The notes below the pieces were generated by a model. That model did not search any database, was not told the origin of the DNA, and saw nothing but the letters and a program-made list of their open reading frames with translations. Shown piece after piece: positions 44,963-52,889 of a DNA stretch of 64,000 nt. The stretch lies in NCBI RefSeq assembly GCF_003173715.1, contig NZ_CP029550.1:6030001-6094000 (forward strand). Reading direction: 5' to 3'. Both the position numbers and the translations under genes were made by a program. This DNA comes from Methylobacterium durans. Its GTDB lineage: Bacteria; Pseudomonadota; Alphaproteobacteria; Rhizobiales; Beijerinckiaceae. The number at the start of each line of letters is the position of its first letter. The first letter of the stretch is position 1.

Positions 44963-45359
44963 GGAGGCGCGCCCGGCCGAGGGCGGCTTCACGCTGCTCG
45001 AGTTCCTGGCCGCCTTCGCGATCCTGACCCTGTTCCTGTCCGCGATCCTCGCCGCCCTCGCGGTGGCGATCCGGGGCGACCACCAGGCCGCCTTCCTCAC
45101 GCTCGGCAGCGCCCTCGCCAAGGGCCGGCTCGCGGCGGCCGGCATCGACTACCCGCTCCGCCCGGGGACGACCGGAGGCGTGCTGCCGAACGGCTACCTG
45201 TGGCAGGCCGAGATCGGCCGCTACGCCCGCGTGCCGCTCGGCCAGGACCGGAGCGCCGCCGGCTACCGCGTGGCGGTGACGGTGGCCGAGCCGCCGGAGC
45301 GCGGCGGGCGCTCGCTCACCCTGCGCTCGATCGTCCTCGACCGGGAGGGGCGGCGATGA
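44946..45359 (+). CDS. gspI: GspI, minor pseudopilin
   Basis: Protein of 137 residues with prepilin site EGGFTLLEFLAAFAILTLFLSA (Glu at +5). The globular part is short and beta-rich (GYLWQAEIGRYARVPLG). The GTG start at 44946 overlaps gspH by 17 bases, and the stop overlaps the gspJ ATG by 4. Assignment as GspI follows order H-I-J and size. Confidence 0.82.
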   Translation: MPPAAEEARPAEGGFTLLEFLAAFAILTLFLSAILAALAVAIRGDHQAAFLTLGSALAKGRLAAAGIDYPLRPGTTGGVLPNGYLWQAEIGRYARVPLGQDRSAAGYRVAVTVAEPPERGGRSLTLRSIVLDREGRR

Positions 45360-45982
45360 GTGCCCCCAGCCGCCGGCAGCAGGGATTCGTGATCGCCGAG
45401 GCGCTCGTCGCGCTCCTCCTCCTCGCCCTCACCCTGGGCCTTGCCGCCAACGTCTTCAGCTTCGGGCGCCGGATCGCGCAGGCCGGCCAGGGCCGGGACG
45501 TCCTCGCCCGGACGGTCGCGGGCAGCGGCGCCCTCGGTGGCTGGCTCGCCGCGGCCGCCCCGATCCGCACGGTGACGCCGACGGGCCCCGGGCCGGTCCT
45601 GTTCGAGGGGCGGCCCGACCGCCTCACCTTCGTGACGGCGAGCCGGGGCGACGTGCAGCCCGCGGGGCTCCTCGCCGTGACGGTCGGCTTCAACGGCCGC
45701 GACCGGGACGCACGGACGGGCTCGATCCTGTTCGACGTCGCCCCCCTCGCCGTCGGCGAGGCGCTGCTGCCCGACCAGGTGGCGCGCGAGCCCCTGATCG
45801 CCCGCGTCGCCGCGGCCCGCTTCCGCTATTTCGGCGCGCTCGCCGAGGACCGCCCGGCGGCGTGGTACGACGACTGGACCGACGCGACCCGGCTGCCGGA
45901 GCTCGTCCAGCTCCGGGCGAACCTCGATCTCGGCGGCCGCATCGAGCCCCTCGACCTCTCCTTCCGCCTGCCGGGCTCGTGA
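45356..45982 (+). CDS. gspJ: GspJ-like minor pseudopilin
   Basis: Protein of 208 residues. The prepilin site is QQGFVIAEALVALLLLALTLG, with Glu at +5 but FVIAE where FTLLE is usual. A beta-rich domain follows (RLTFVTASRGDVQPAGLLAVTVGF; RFRYFGALAEDRPAAWYDDW), typical of GspJ. It is the last gene of the plus-strand secretion run. Confidence 0.82.
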   Translation: MSAPSRRQQGFVIAEALVALLLLALTLGLAANVFSFGRRIAQAGQGRDVLARTVAGSGALGGWLAAAAPIRTVTPTGPGPVLFEGRPDRLTFVTASRGDVQPAGLLAVTVGFNGRDRDARTGSILFDVAPLAVGEALLPDQVAREPLIARVAAARFRYFGALAEDRPAAWYDDWTDATRLPELVQLRANLDLGGRIEPLDLSFRLPGS

Positions 45983-46018
45983 GCCCGCGCCCCCGCGGCT
46001 GCGGGGCCCGTGCCGGGC
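45982..46018. terminator. Nested hairpin between gspJ and the prepilin peptidase gene
   Basis: Inner stem ccccgc / gcgggg (loop ggct) inside an outer stem agcccg / cgggct, filling the gap between two converging stops. It can end both the long gsp operon and the gspK-peptidase transcript. Confidence 0.6.
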
Positions 46019-46026
46019 TGCTCCCC

Positions 46027-46536
46027 TCAGCCGAGCGCCCGGTCGATGAGGTCGAGGACGCTCGTCCCGCTGCCGATCTGCAGGGCGGCGACGGCGGCGG
46101 TGCCGAGCGCCAGGAAGGGCCCGAACGGGATGCGGCGGCCGGTGTCGAAGCCGGGATCGAGGAGGCGCCGGGTGCCCATGTAGGCGAGCGCCGTCAGGCT
46201 CGCCGCGAGGAGCATGGGCGCGAGCCCTTCGAGCCCGGTCCAGGTGCCGGCGGCGGCGACGAACTTGACGTCGCCGAGGCCGAGGCCGTGATAGCCCCGG
46301 CGCGACCGGAACGCGGCCCGCACCCCGAGGAGCAGGCCGCCGCCGAGGAGCGCGCCGGCGAGCGCCGAGGCGGGCTCGACCGTGCCGAGAAGGAGGCTCG
46401 CGGACAGCCCCGTGACGAGGATCATCAGGTTGACCGCGTCCGGGATGATCATCGCCCGGATGTCGACCGCCGCCGCCGTGGCGGCCAGCAGCAGGAGGAC
46501 GAGGAGGGCGCCGGCCTCGGGCGCCGCGCTCAGCAC
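46027..46536 (-). CDS. Prepilin peptidase, peptidase-only form (GspO-like)
   Basis: Membrane aspartic protease that cleaves the leader of pseudopilins. Both catalytic aspartates are visible: DIRAMIIPDAVN near the start and the GxGD-type GLGDVKFVAAAG in the middle. The N-terminal cysteine-containing N-methylation domain of full-length PilD/GspO is absent, so N-methylation must come from elsewhere or not occur. I choose the GTG at 46536, which overlaps the likely gspK stop by 7 bases and gives 169 residues; an ATG at 46590 in the same frame would overlap gspK by 61 bases and add an Arg/Gly leader. Confidence 0.85.
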   Translation of the reverse strand: MLSAAPEAGALLVLLLLAATAAAVDIRAMIIPDAVNLMILVTGLSASLLLGTVEPASALAGALLGGGLLLGVRAAFRSRRGYHGLGLGDVKFVAAAGTWTGLEGLAPMLLAASLTALAYMGTRRLLDPGFDTGRRIPFGPFLALGTAAVAALQIGSGTSVLDLIDRALG

Positions 46537-47458
46537 GGGACCCGCCCGCCGGGTCCCACCGGCGCCGGCGCGGGCCCGCCCTCGCGCCATTCCCGGATGC
46601 TGTAGCCCGCCGGAGGGCCGGCGTGACCTCGACGATCGCCTCGCGGGCGACGCGGGCGCCGGTGCGCGTCACCGCCTCGCCGCGGATCAGGAAGACCCGC
46701 CCCGGCGCCTGCGCGAGGAAGAAGGGCACGTTCGCGCGCTCGGCCTCGGCGCGGCTCCGCGCGCCGGAGACGGCCCGCAGGGTCGCGGTCGCGGCGACCT
46801 GGGCGTTGAGGCCTGGGCTCCCGGTATGGACCGTGACCATGGGCAGGAGCGTCTCGAACAGGGGCCGGTCGACGCCCGGCACCCGGGCGAGCTCCATCAC
46901 CGAGCGGAACAGCACGGGCGCCTCCGGGCGGCCGGAGGCGGCCTGCGGGCCGTTCACGGCCGGTCGGTCCGCCTGCGCCTGCTGCTCCCGGCCCCGTGCC
47001 GCGGCCTCGCGCAGGCGCAGGAGGCTCCGCGCGGCGGCCCCCGTCTCGGGCCCGGCGCCCCGCAGGAGGGCGGCGACGAGCTCGGGCGCGGCCGTGTTGA
47101 GGTCGACCTTGCCGCTCTCGTTGACGACCGAGACGGCGAGCGTGGTGCCGTCCTCCAGGCTGCAGAGGCGCGGGGCGCCCTCCGGGCCGAAGCGGGCGGC
47201 CATCCGCTCCCCGCCGGGCAGGCCGGCCAGGAGATCGAGGATCGCGATCGCCACGGCGCCCTCGGCCCCGGCCTCGGCGCGGGCGAGCTGCGCGGCGGCG
47301 CGCGCCTCGATCGCCCGGTAGCGGGCCGTCGCGATGTAGGTGACGAGCATCAGCCCGATCAGGCCGATCATCCAGATCACCGCGACGAGGGCGAAGCCGT
47401 CCGCGCCGTCCGCCGGGGCGGCGCGCTCGCGGTGCGGTTCAGTGGCGGGCGGGACCAT
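46530..47458 (-). CDS. gspK: GspK-like minor pseudopilin (apparent frameshift near 46620)
   Basis: Largest minor pseudopilin, expected at the pseudopilus tip. Prepilin-like N-terminus ADGFALVAVIWMIGLIGLMLVTY lacks Glu at +5, the known peculiarity of GspK. The large globular part includes VNESGKVDLNTAAPELVAALLRG and a helix-hairpin-helix-like VMELARVPGVDRPLFETLLPMVTVH (split here). Near the end the frame must shift: VEVTP then AGPPAGYSIREWREGG to a stop at 46530. The span is 3n+2 bases, so one base is missing around 46610-46630. Intact length about 309. It is encoded opposite to the other gsp genes. Confidence 0.82.
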
Positions 47459-47616
47459 CGGGACGGCTCGGAAGGGAGGACGGACCGGGCGCCCCGTCGC
47501 TCGAGCTTGACCCTAGCACGGGCGGGCGCCGCCCGCTTGCCCGTCCGGGCCGGCCCGCCCTACCCTGCCCCGGCCGCACCGGGGAGCCGGTGCCGGCCCG
47601 ATCCCGGAGGCGCGGC

Positions 47617-47823
47617 ATGGACGAGCGGGCGATCACGGAAGTGGAGGAGGTGGCCGACGCGGTGATCGATCTGATCGCGCGGCGCCTGAATTCGGGCGTC
47701 CGCGCCACCGCGATCGCGGCGGGCATCGCGGTGGCGCTGACCCGCCTCGGCGAGACCGGCGCGCGGGGCGCGGAGCTGCGCGACGCGATCCTCGCCGTCC
47801 TGCAGCAGAAGCCGCCGGCCTGA
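47617..47823 (+). CDS. Small helical hypothetical protein
   Basis: Protein of 68 residues (MDERAITEVEEVADAVIDLIARRL...VLQQKPPA), two amphipathic helices around a small Gly/Ala turn (GVRATAIAAGIAVALTRLGE). CCCGGAGG precedes the ATG at 47617. No family recognised; not an obvious part of the secretion system. Confidence 0.65.
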   Translation: MDERAITEVEEVADAVIDLIARRLNSGVRATAIAAGIAVALTRLGETGARGAELRDAILAVLQQKPPA

Positions 47824-47850
47824 GGACCGCGCCCCGTCCGGCGGCCCGGC

Positions 47851-48570
47851 TCAGATGTGCCAGGCCTGCTCGACGCCGGCCGCGAGGTGGTGGTGCGCCT
47901 CGCCCGAATCGGTGATGGCGGCGGCCACCGCGGCGCGGGAGACGCCGTGCTCGAGCTGATCCTGCCAGTAGCGCGCCCCGCCCGCATCGGCGGAGCGCCC
48001 GAGGGCGTGCTCGAACAGGTCCTCGACGTAGGCCGCGTTGCCGAGGCCGGCCGCGCGGCCCTGGTACTCGGCCGAGCCGAGGAAGGCCTGCGCCACGTCG
48101 TGCAGCGAGGCGCCGTGCTCGATCGCGTCCCGGAAATGGTGCAGCCCGCCCGCATCGGGGGCGCGGTTCAGGAGGCCGTAATAGAGCCGCGCCACGTCGC
48201 CGGCCTCGAACGCGCCCCGGAGCTGGGCGAGATGCTCGTTCGACAGGACGAAGCCGAGCGCCACGTCCTCCCGCGAGGCGCCGTGGCTCAGCTGGCCGGC
48301 CCAGTAGGCCACGCCGCCGTCGTCGCCGGCCCGGTGCAGGTTGTCCTCGTACAGTTTGTTGACGAAGCTGCGGTCGTCGAGGCCGTCGTGGCGGCCCCTG
48401 CCCTCGGTGGTTTTCAGGAGCTTCTCGGCGATGTCGTGGATCGAATCGAGGCCGCTGACATGCCCCAGCCAGAACTGGAGGCCGCCCGCGTCCGGCGCCC
48501 GCCCGAGCAGGCCGTCGTACAGGGCATAGACCAGGCTGTCGTCCGCGCCGACCAGATCGTCGAGGCCCAT
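47851..48570 (-). CDS. DUF4214 repeat protein
   Basis: Protein of 239 residues built from four DUF4214-type units, each with the pattern LYxxLLxRAPDAGGLxxW followed by a helix and a LxxSxEy-like end: LYDGLLGRAPDAGGLQFW, LYEDNLHRAGDDGGVAYW, LYYGLLNRAPDAGGLHHF and LFEHALGRSADAGGARYW. Such repeats are found in exported surface and glycan-associated proteins, often with type I secretion signals. There is no signal peptide here. A strong purine-rich site (GGGGGGAGAGAACG) precedes the ATG at 48570. Confidence 0.88.
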   Translation of the reverse strand: MGLDDLVGADDSLVYALYDGLLGRAPDAGGLQFWLGHVSGLDSIHDIAEKLLKTTEGRGRHDGLDDRSFVNKLYEDNLHRAGDDGGVAYWAGQLSHGASREDVALGFVLSNEHLAQLRGAFEAGDVARLYYGLLNRAPDAGGLHHFRDAIEHGASLHDVAQAFLGSAEYQGRAAGLGNAAYVEDLFEHALGRSADAGGARYWQDQLEHGVSRAAVAAAITDSGEAHHHLAAGVEQAWHI

Positions 48571-48815
48571 CGTTCTCTCCCCCCTGCACCGTCGAATCCG
48601 GCCGAAGGCGGCGCCGATCGCGCCGCGTCAAGTCCGGCCCCGGACCACGACTGGCATCGGTGAGGACATCCCGAAACGGCCTTTCGTCCGGCGCGGTTCG
48701 GACCAAGGTCCGAGACCTCGGTCCGTTGACAGGACGGGACGGGCGGCGCTCGCCCCGGTCCGTGCCGAAGCGGACGATCCGGCTCAGGCGGGCCGGGCGC
48801 TGCAGGAAAGCCCGC

Positions 48816-49067
48816 TCAGGCGGGCCGGGCGATGCCGGAGAGGCCGCCGAGGCTCGCGAAGCCCGCCGTGGTGCGGGCGGTCCCGATCGCCTGCAGGGTG
48901 GCGTCCGGCGCCCCGCAGGTCAGGGCGCGCAGTTCCAGCATCAGGAGGCTGAGGAAGAGGTGGTCGGCGCCGCTCTTGCTGCCGCTCTTGCCGCTCCCGT
49001 CGAGGAGGCGCAGGAGTTCCCGCATGAAGGCGCAGGCGGGGGCGGCCGGGGATGCTTCCGGGGGCAT
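48816..49067 (-). CDS. Small hypothetical protein with two cysteines
   Basis: Protein of 83 residues starting MPPEASPAAPACAFMRELLRLLDGS, with a helical middle (HLFLSLLMLELRALTCGAPDATLQ). No signal peptide. GAGGAG lies ahead of the ATG at 49067. A 17-base direct repeat (ctcaggcgggccgggcg) spans its stop and recurs 33 bases beyond, a small tandem duplication of the 3' end. Confidence 0.55.
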   Translation of the reverse strand: MPPEASPAAPACAFMRELLRLLDGSGKSGSKSGADHLFLSLLMLELRALTCGAPDATLQAIGTARTTAGFASLGGLSGIARPA

Positions 49068-49169
49068 GGCGCACGGCTCCTCGCGCCTGCGGGCACGAAT
49101 CACAGTCTCGCGGATCGGACGCGGCGCGCCATCACCCAGGTTAACGCGGGATGCGGGTGGTCCGGGCGC

Positions 49170-49310
49170 CTACGGAGCCGGCTGGACCCAGCGGAGCACC
49201 GCGGCCAGGCGCTCGGCCTGCGGGCGGGTCAGCCCCGAGCAGAGGGCGGTGCCGTTGCGGAAGACGGCGAAGCGCCCGTCTGCGGTGAGGCGCACCTTGA
49301 TCGAGGCCAT
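49170..49310 (-). CDS. 46-residue basic protein coupled to the 49.3-kb gene
   Basis: Small frame MASIKVRLTADGRFAVFRNG ... AERLAAVLRWVQPAP, reading as a beta-hairpin followed by one helix. Its ATG at 49310 overlaps the stop of the upstream gene (4-base overlap), which argues for translation by coupling. No family recognised. Confidence 0.55.
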   Translation of the reverse strand: MASIKVRLTADGRFAVFRNGTALCSGLTRPQAERLAAVLRWVQPAP

Positions 49311-49549
49311 CAGGCGCCCAGGCCCGACAGGCGCTCCAGGGCGCTGAGGCCGGTCTCGGTGATCCGCCAAGTCGCGAAGGCGCCACCGGATTCGAGGCCG
49401 ACGGAGCGTAGATCGCCCCGGCTTTCGAGGGCGAGGAGTCTGCTGTGGTCGCCGGGCCAAGTTCTGTCCGGCTTTTGCTTGATCGAGATCTGACGGTCGT
49501 CTGCCTCTGCAGCCTGCCTGAGGAGGCGTCGCTCGTGATTGATCAGCAT
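49310..49549 (-). CDS. Small winged-helix-like protein, paralogue of the 17.4-kb gene
   Basis: Protein of 79 residues: NHERRLLRQAAEADDRQISI, KQKPDRTWPGDHSRLLALES, then GAFATWRITETGLSALERL. It shares all conserved blocks with the gene at 17352-17603 (HERRLL; ISIKQ-PDR-WP-DH-RL; FA-W-IT--G). GGGAG precedes the ATG at 49549. The second half suggests a winged helix. It forms a two-gene unit with the 46-residue frame that follows. Confidence 0.75.
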   Translation of the reverse strand: MLINHERRLLRQAAEADDRQISIKQKPDRTWPGDHSRLLALESRGDLRSVGLESGGAFATWRITETGLSALERLSGLGA

Positions 49550-49744
49550 CTAGTCTCCCGGTCCGGGGGGAATCGTGCCTACTACTTAGGTAGAGACTGG
49601 ACCATATGGTCAAGCTTGGCAACCCACCCGCGGGCGAAGGCCGGGATTCGGGTGGTGACAAGGGCAGCTCTCGCCCTCGGCGGCGGCCTCGGCGATACTG
49701 GCGCGAGCGGGGCGCGTGCGACCCCCGGCGAACCGGAGACCGCG

Positions 49745-51249
49745 TTGACCGCCCGCATCCCCGCCGCGACCGGACAGACGGGGCGCCTCTTCCGCCGGGC
49801 CGCCGGCGCCGCGCTGGCGGCCGGCCTCTGCATTTTCGGGGCCTCGCCCCAGGCGCAGCAGCTGGCCTTCCCGCGCTTCCGCGGCGCGGGCGACGACCCG
49901 CGCACCGCCATCGCACAGCCCGAGACGACGAGCCAGGCCTCGGGCGGCTACGTCAGCTCGGTCGAGCCCTCCCTCGGCCCCTCGGAGACCCGCTCGGGCT
50001 GCGGCCCGTGCTGAAGGCGTGGGGCATCGAGTACAGCCTGACCTACGTCGCCGACGCCCTCGGCAACCCGGTCGGCGGCCTGCGCCGGGGCGCGATCGCC
50101 GAGGATCGCCTGAACCTGCGCCTCAACCTGAACCTTGAGCGGCTCGTCGGCTGGGAGGGCGGGACGATCCACGCCAACGCCTACTTCATCCACGGCACCG
50201 GCCTGTCGCGCTACTTCGTCGGCAACCTCATGACGACGAGCGTGATCGAGGCCCTGCCCGCGACGCGTCTCTACGTGCTGTGGTTCGACCAGCGCCTCCT
50301 CGACGGCAAGCTCGCGCTCCGCGCCGGGCAGCTCGCGGCCGATACCGAGTTCATCGTCAGCCAGACCGCGACGCTGTTCGTGAACTCGACCTTCGGCTGG
50401 CCGGCCATCACCGGCCTCAACCTGCCGAGCGGCGGGCCGGCCTACCCGCTCGCCACGCCGGCGGTGCGGGCCAAATACACGCCGGACGACAAGCTCTCCC
50501 TGCAGGTCGGGCTGTTCGACGGCGATCCGGCCGGCGCGAACCGGCCCGGCCCGGACCCCGAGCCGCAGCGGCTCGACCGCAGCGGCACGAATTTCCGCAC
50601 GCACGATCCGGCCCTCGTCGTCGCGGAAGCCGCCTACGCCTACAACACGGACAACGACCCGGCGACGCTGCCCGGCACCGTGACCCTCGGCGGCTGGCAG
50701 AATTTCGGGCGGTTCGAGGATCTGCGCCTCGACAGCGCGGGCCGCCCGCTGGCCGACCCGGCCTCGACCGGGATCGGGCGGCGCCTGCGCGGCAATGCCG
50801 GCCTCTACGGAATCCTCGACCAGACGCTCTACCGGGAGCCCGGTAAGGAGGACGAGGGCCTGAGCGCCTTCGTGCGCGCCTCCCTCTCCCCGACGCGCAG
50901 CAGCCTGATCTACACTTACCTCGACGGTGGCCTCGCCTACCGGGGCCTGTTCCCGGGGCGGGAGAGCGACACGCTCGGCCTCAGCGTCGCCTACGCGCAT
51001 GTCAGCGCGGCGGCGCGCCGGGCGGACCGGGACGCGAACCTCTACGCGGGCGTGCCGGGGCCCGTGCGCCGGGCGGAGACGGTGATCGAGGCGACCTACC
51101 AGGCCGTCGTCGTGCCGGGCTTCACCGTGCAGCCCGACGTCCAGTACATCCTCCGGCCCGGCGGCGGCATCGCCAACCCCTACGACCCGGCCGGGCGGCG
51201 CGTGCGCAACGCCGCCGTGCTCGGCGTCCGGGCGACCGTGCAGTACTGA
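49745..51249 (+). CDS. OprB-like carbohydrate-selective porin (apparent frameshift near 49980)
   Basis: Outer-membrane porin. First frame: signal peptide (FRRAAGAALAAGLCIFGASPQAQ). Second frame: the OprB-type barrel with WGIEYSLTYVADALGNPVGG, LRAGQLAADTEFIVSQTATLFVNSTFGWP, DDKLSLQVGLFDGDP and a C-terminal strand VLGVRATVQY (split here). Proteins of this family pass glucose or other sugars. The frames join near tcggcccctcgg at 49975-49985; span 3n+2 bases, so one base is missing. The TTG start at 49745 has GGAG upstream; a GTG further up is possible. Confidence 0.87.
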
Positions 51250-51266
51250 CCCGTCGGGGGCGTCGC

Positions 51267-52088
51267 TCAGCTCCGCAGGAAGGCGAGCAGATCGTCGGTC
51301 AGGCGCTCGGCATGCGTGAACGGCACCGCGTGCGGGGCGCCCTCGTAGACCGCGAGCTGCGCGCCGGGGATCGCCGCCGCGGCGGCCTTGCCGCTCACCG
51401 CGAAGGGCACGGTCTGGTCGTCGTCGCCGTGGATCACCAGGGTCGGCACCCGGAAGGCCGCCATGTCGCCGCGGAAATCGGTCCAGCCGAAGGCCCGCAC
51501 GCAATCGACCGTGGCCTTCGGCGAGGCCAGCATGGCGACCTCGCCGGTCCACGCCATCAGCTCAGTCGAGGACGGCGCGGAGAACACGCCGGCCCCGAAG
51601 AAGGTCTTGGCGAATTGGGCGAGGAAGTGCGGCCGGTCCGCCCGGAGGCCGTCGATCATGCCGGTGAACACGCTCTCGTCGACCCCCTCCGGATGGTCAG
51701 CATTCTTCACGAGCATGGGCGTCACGGCGGAGACGAGCACGGCCTTCGAGACGCGCGCGCTGCCGTGACGCGACAGGTAGCGGGCGACCTCGCCGCCGCC
51801 CATCGAGAAGCCGACAAGGGCAACGTCCTGCAGGTCGAGGGCGTCGAGCACCGCCTTCAGATCGTCCGCGAAGGTGTCGTAATCGTAGCCCGCCCAGGGC
51901 TGGTCGGAGCGCCCGAAGCCGCGCCGGTCGTAGGCGATCGTGCGGAAGCCCGCCTCGGTCAGGGCCGGCTGCTGGTACTCCCACATGTCGGCGTCGAGCG
52001 GCCATCCGTGGATGAGGACGACCGGCCGGCCGCTCCCCCAATCCTTGTAGAACAGCCGCGTACCGTCCTGGGCTTCGATGTAGGGCAT
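51267..52088 (-). CDS. Alpha/beta hydrolase, non-haem haloperoxidase/arylesterase family
   Basis: Cytosolic hydrolase of 273 residues. Oxyanion segment LIHGWPLDADMWEYQ, nucleophile elbow GFSMGGGEVARY (Ser), acid in HGDDDQTVPF and His in EGAPHAVPFTHAE. This is the pattern of the cofactor-free haloperoxidase/arylesterase group, whose natural substrates are usually esters or lactones; perhydrolysis is a side reaction. ATG 52088 has AGGATC in front. Confidence 0.9.
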   Translation of the reverse strand: MPYIEAQDGTRLFYKDWGSGRPVVLIHGWPLDADMWEYQQPALTEAGFRTIAYDRRGFGRSDQPWAGYDYDTFADDLKAVLDALDLQDVALVGFSMGGGEVARYLSRHGSARVSKAVLVSAVTPMLVKNADHPEGVDESVFTGMIDGLRADRPHFLAQFAKTFFGAGVFSAPSSTELMAWTGEVAMLASPKATVDCVRAFGWTDFRGDMAAFRVPTLVIHGDDDQTVPFAVSGKAAAAAIPGAQLAVYEGAPHAVPFTHAERLTDDLLAFLRS

Positions 52089-52231
52089 GTCGGATCCTGC
52101 CTTCGTGGGGTGCGCATGCTGGTTTCGGAGGGGGCCGGGATCTCTCGGATCGCTGTCGCGGCGGAGCCGCCGCCCTGGCCGGAGGGTCCCGTGCCCGCGA
52201 GCCGGCGCAGGCGGCGCCGGCCCGGGGCGTG

Positions 52232-52774
52232 TCATTCGTCGTCGGAGGCGTCGGACGCGTCGGGGTCGAGGGGCTCGTCCGCGACGTCCGGCAGGGCGGG
52301 GCTGGCCGGAGCCACGCGCAGGGTGGGGCCGGCCGGCGCCGCGCGCAGGGCCGTGCGGGGCGCCGCGACGACCGGTGCCTCCGCCAGCCGCGTGTCCGAG
52401 GGCAGCATCTCCGCGCCCACCGCGACGAGCCCCGCGAGGGCGCGCAGGTCGTCGGGCTGGCGCGGATCCCGCGAGATCGTCTCGGCCTCCCGCTGCAGGC
52501 GCGCATTGCAGGCGCGCGACGCCATCCCGGTGTCCGGCGTGCAGGCGTCGTGGCGCGCGCAGGCCGCGTCGAGCGCGTCGATCGGGGCGAGCGGCCCATT
52601 GTTCCCCGGCCCGCAATAATTCCCGTGCAGGAGGAGCGCCGGCCCCCGGCCGGAATTCCCCTGCAGGACGGCCGGCCCACGGCCGGCTGGGCCGGATTGC
52701 GCCGCGGCGGACTGGATCGAGCCGGGGGAAGCGGCGCCGAGCGTCAGCAGGATGGGGAGTGCGAAGCGAACCAT
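52232..52774 (-). CDS. Exported phospholipase A2-like protein
   Basis: Protein of 180 residues with signal peptide (FALPILLTLGAASPGSIQSAAAQ). The core resembles secretory phospholipase A2: a calcium-loop-like NYCGPG (residues 52-57), then PIDALDAACARHDAC with the His75-Asp76 pair and flanking cysteines Cys72 and Cys78. In classical enzymes this His-Asp pair and the glycine-rich loop hydrolyse the sn-2 ester of phospholipids. The C-terminal 70 residues are Ala/Pro-rich and acidic (DPDASDASDDE). Lipase activity is inferred from motif only; it would act in the periplasm or outside. Confidence 0.72.
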   Translation of the reverse strand: MVRFALPILLTLGAASPGSIQSAAAQSGPAGRGPAVLQGNSGRGPALLLHGNYCGPGNNGPLAPIDALDAACARHDACTPDTGMASRACNARLQREAETISRDPRQPDDLRALAGLVAVGAEMLPSDTRLAEAPVVAAPRTALRAAPAGPTLRVAPASPALPDVADEPLDPDASDASDDE

Positions 52775-52889
52775 GATGTCTCTCGTCGGTCTGGGAATCG
52801 GGATTCCGTCATGCGCCCGGGGCCGGTCCGCGTCGGTGCGGGCCCGGAACCGGGCATCCGGCCGGAGCGTGCGGCCGGGGCGCGCGGCG

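Noticed and set aside
45263..46530. Continuation of the gspK frame to 731 residues across the prepilin peptidase and gspJ
   Set aside because: After VEVTP the translation becomes Arg/Pro-rich and antisense to gspJ. A one-base shift gives a natural C-terminus with a stop at 46530.
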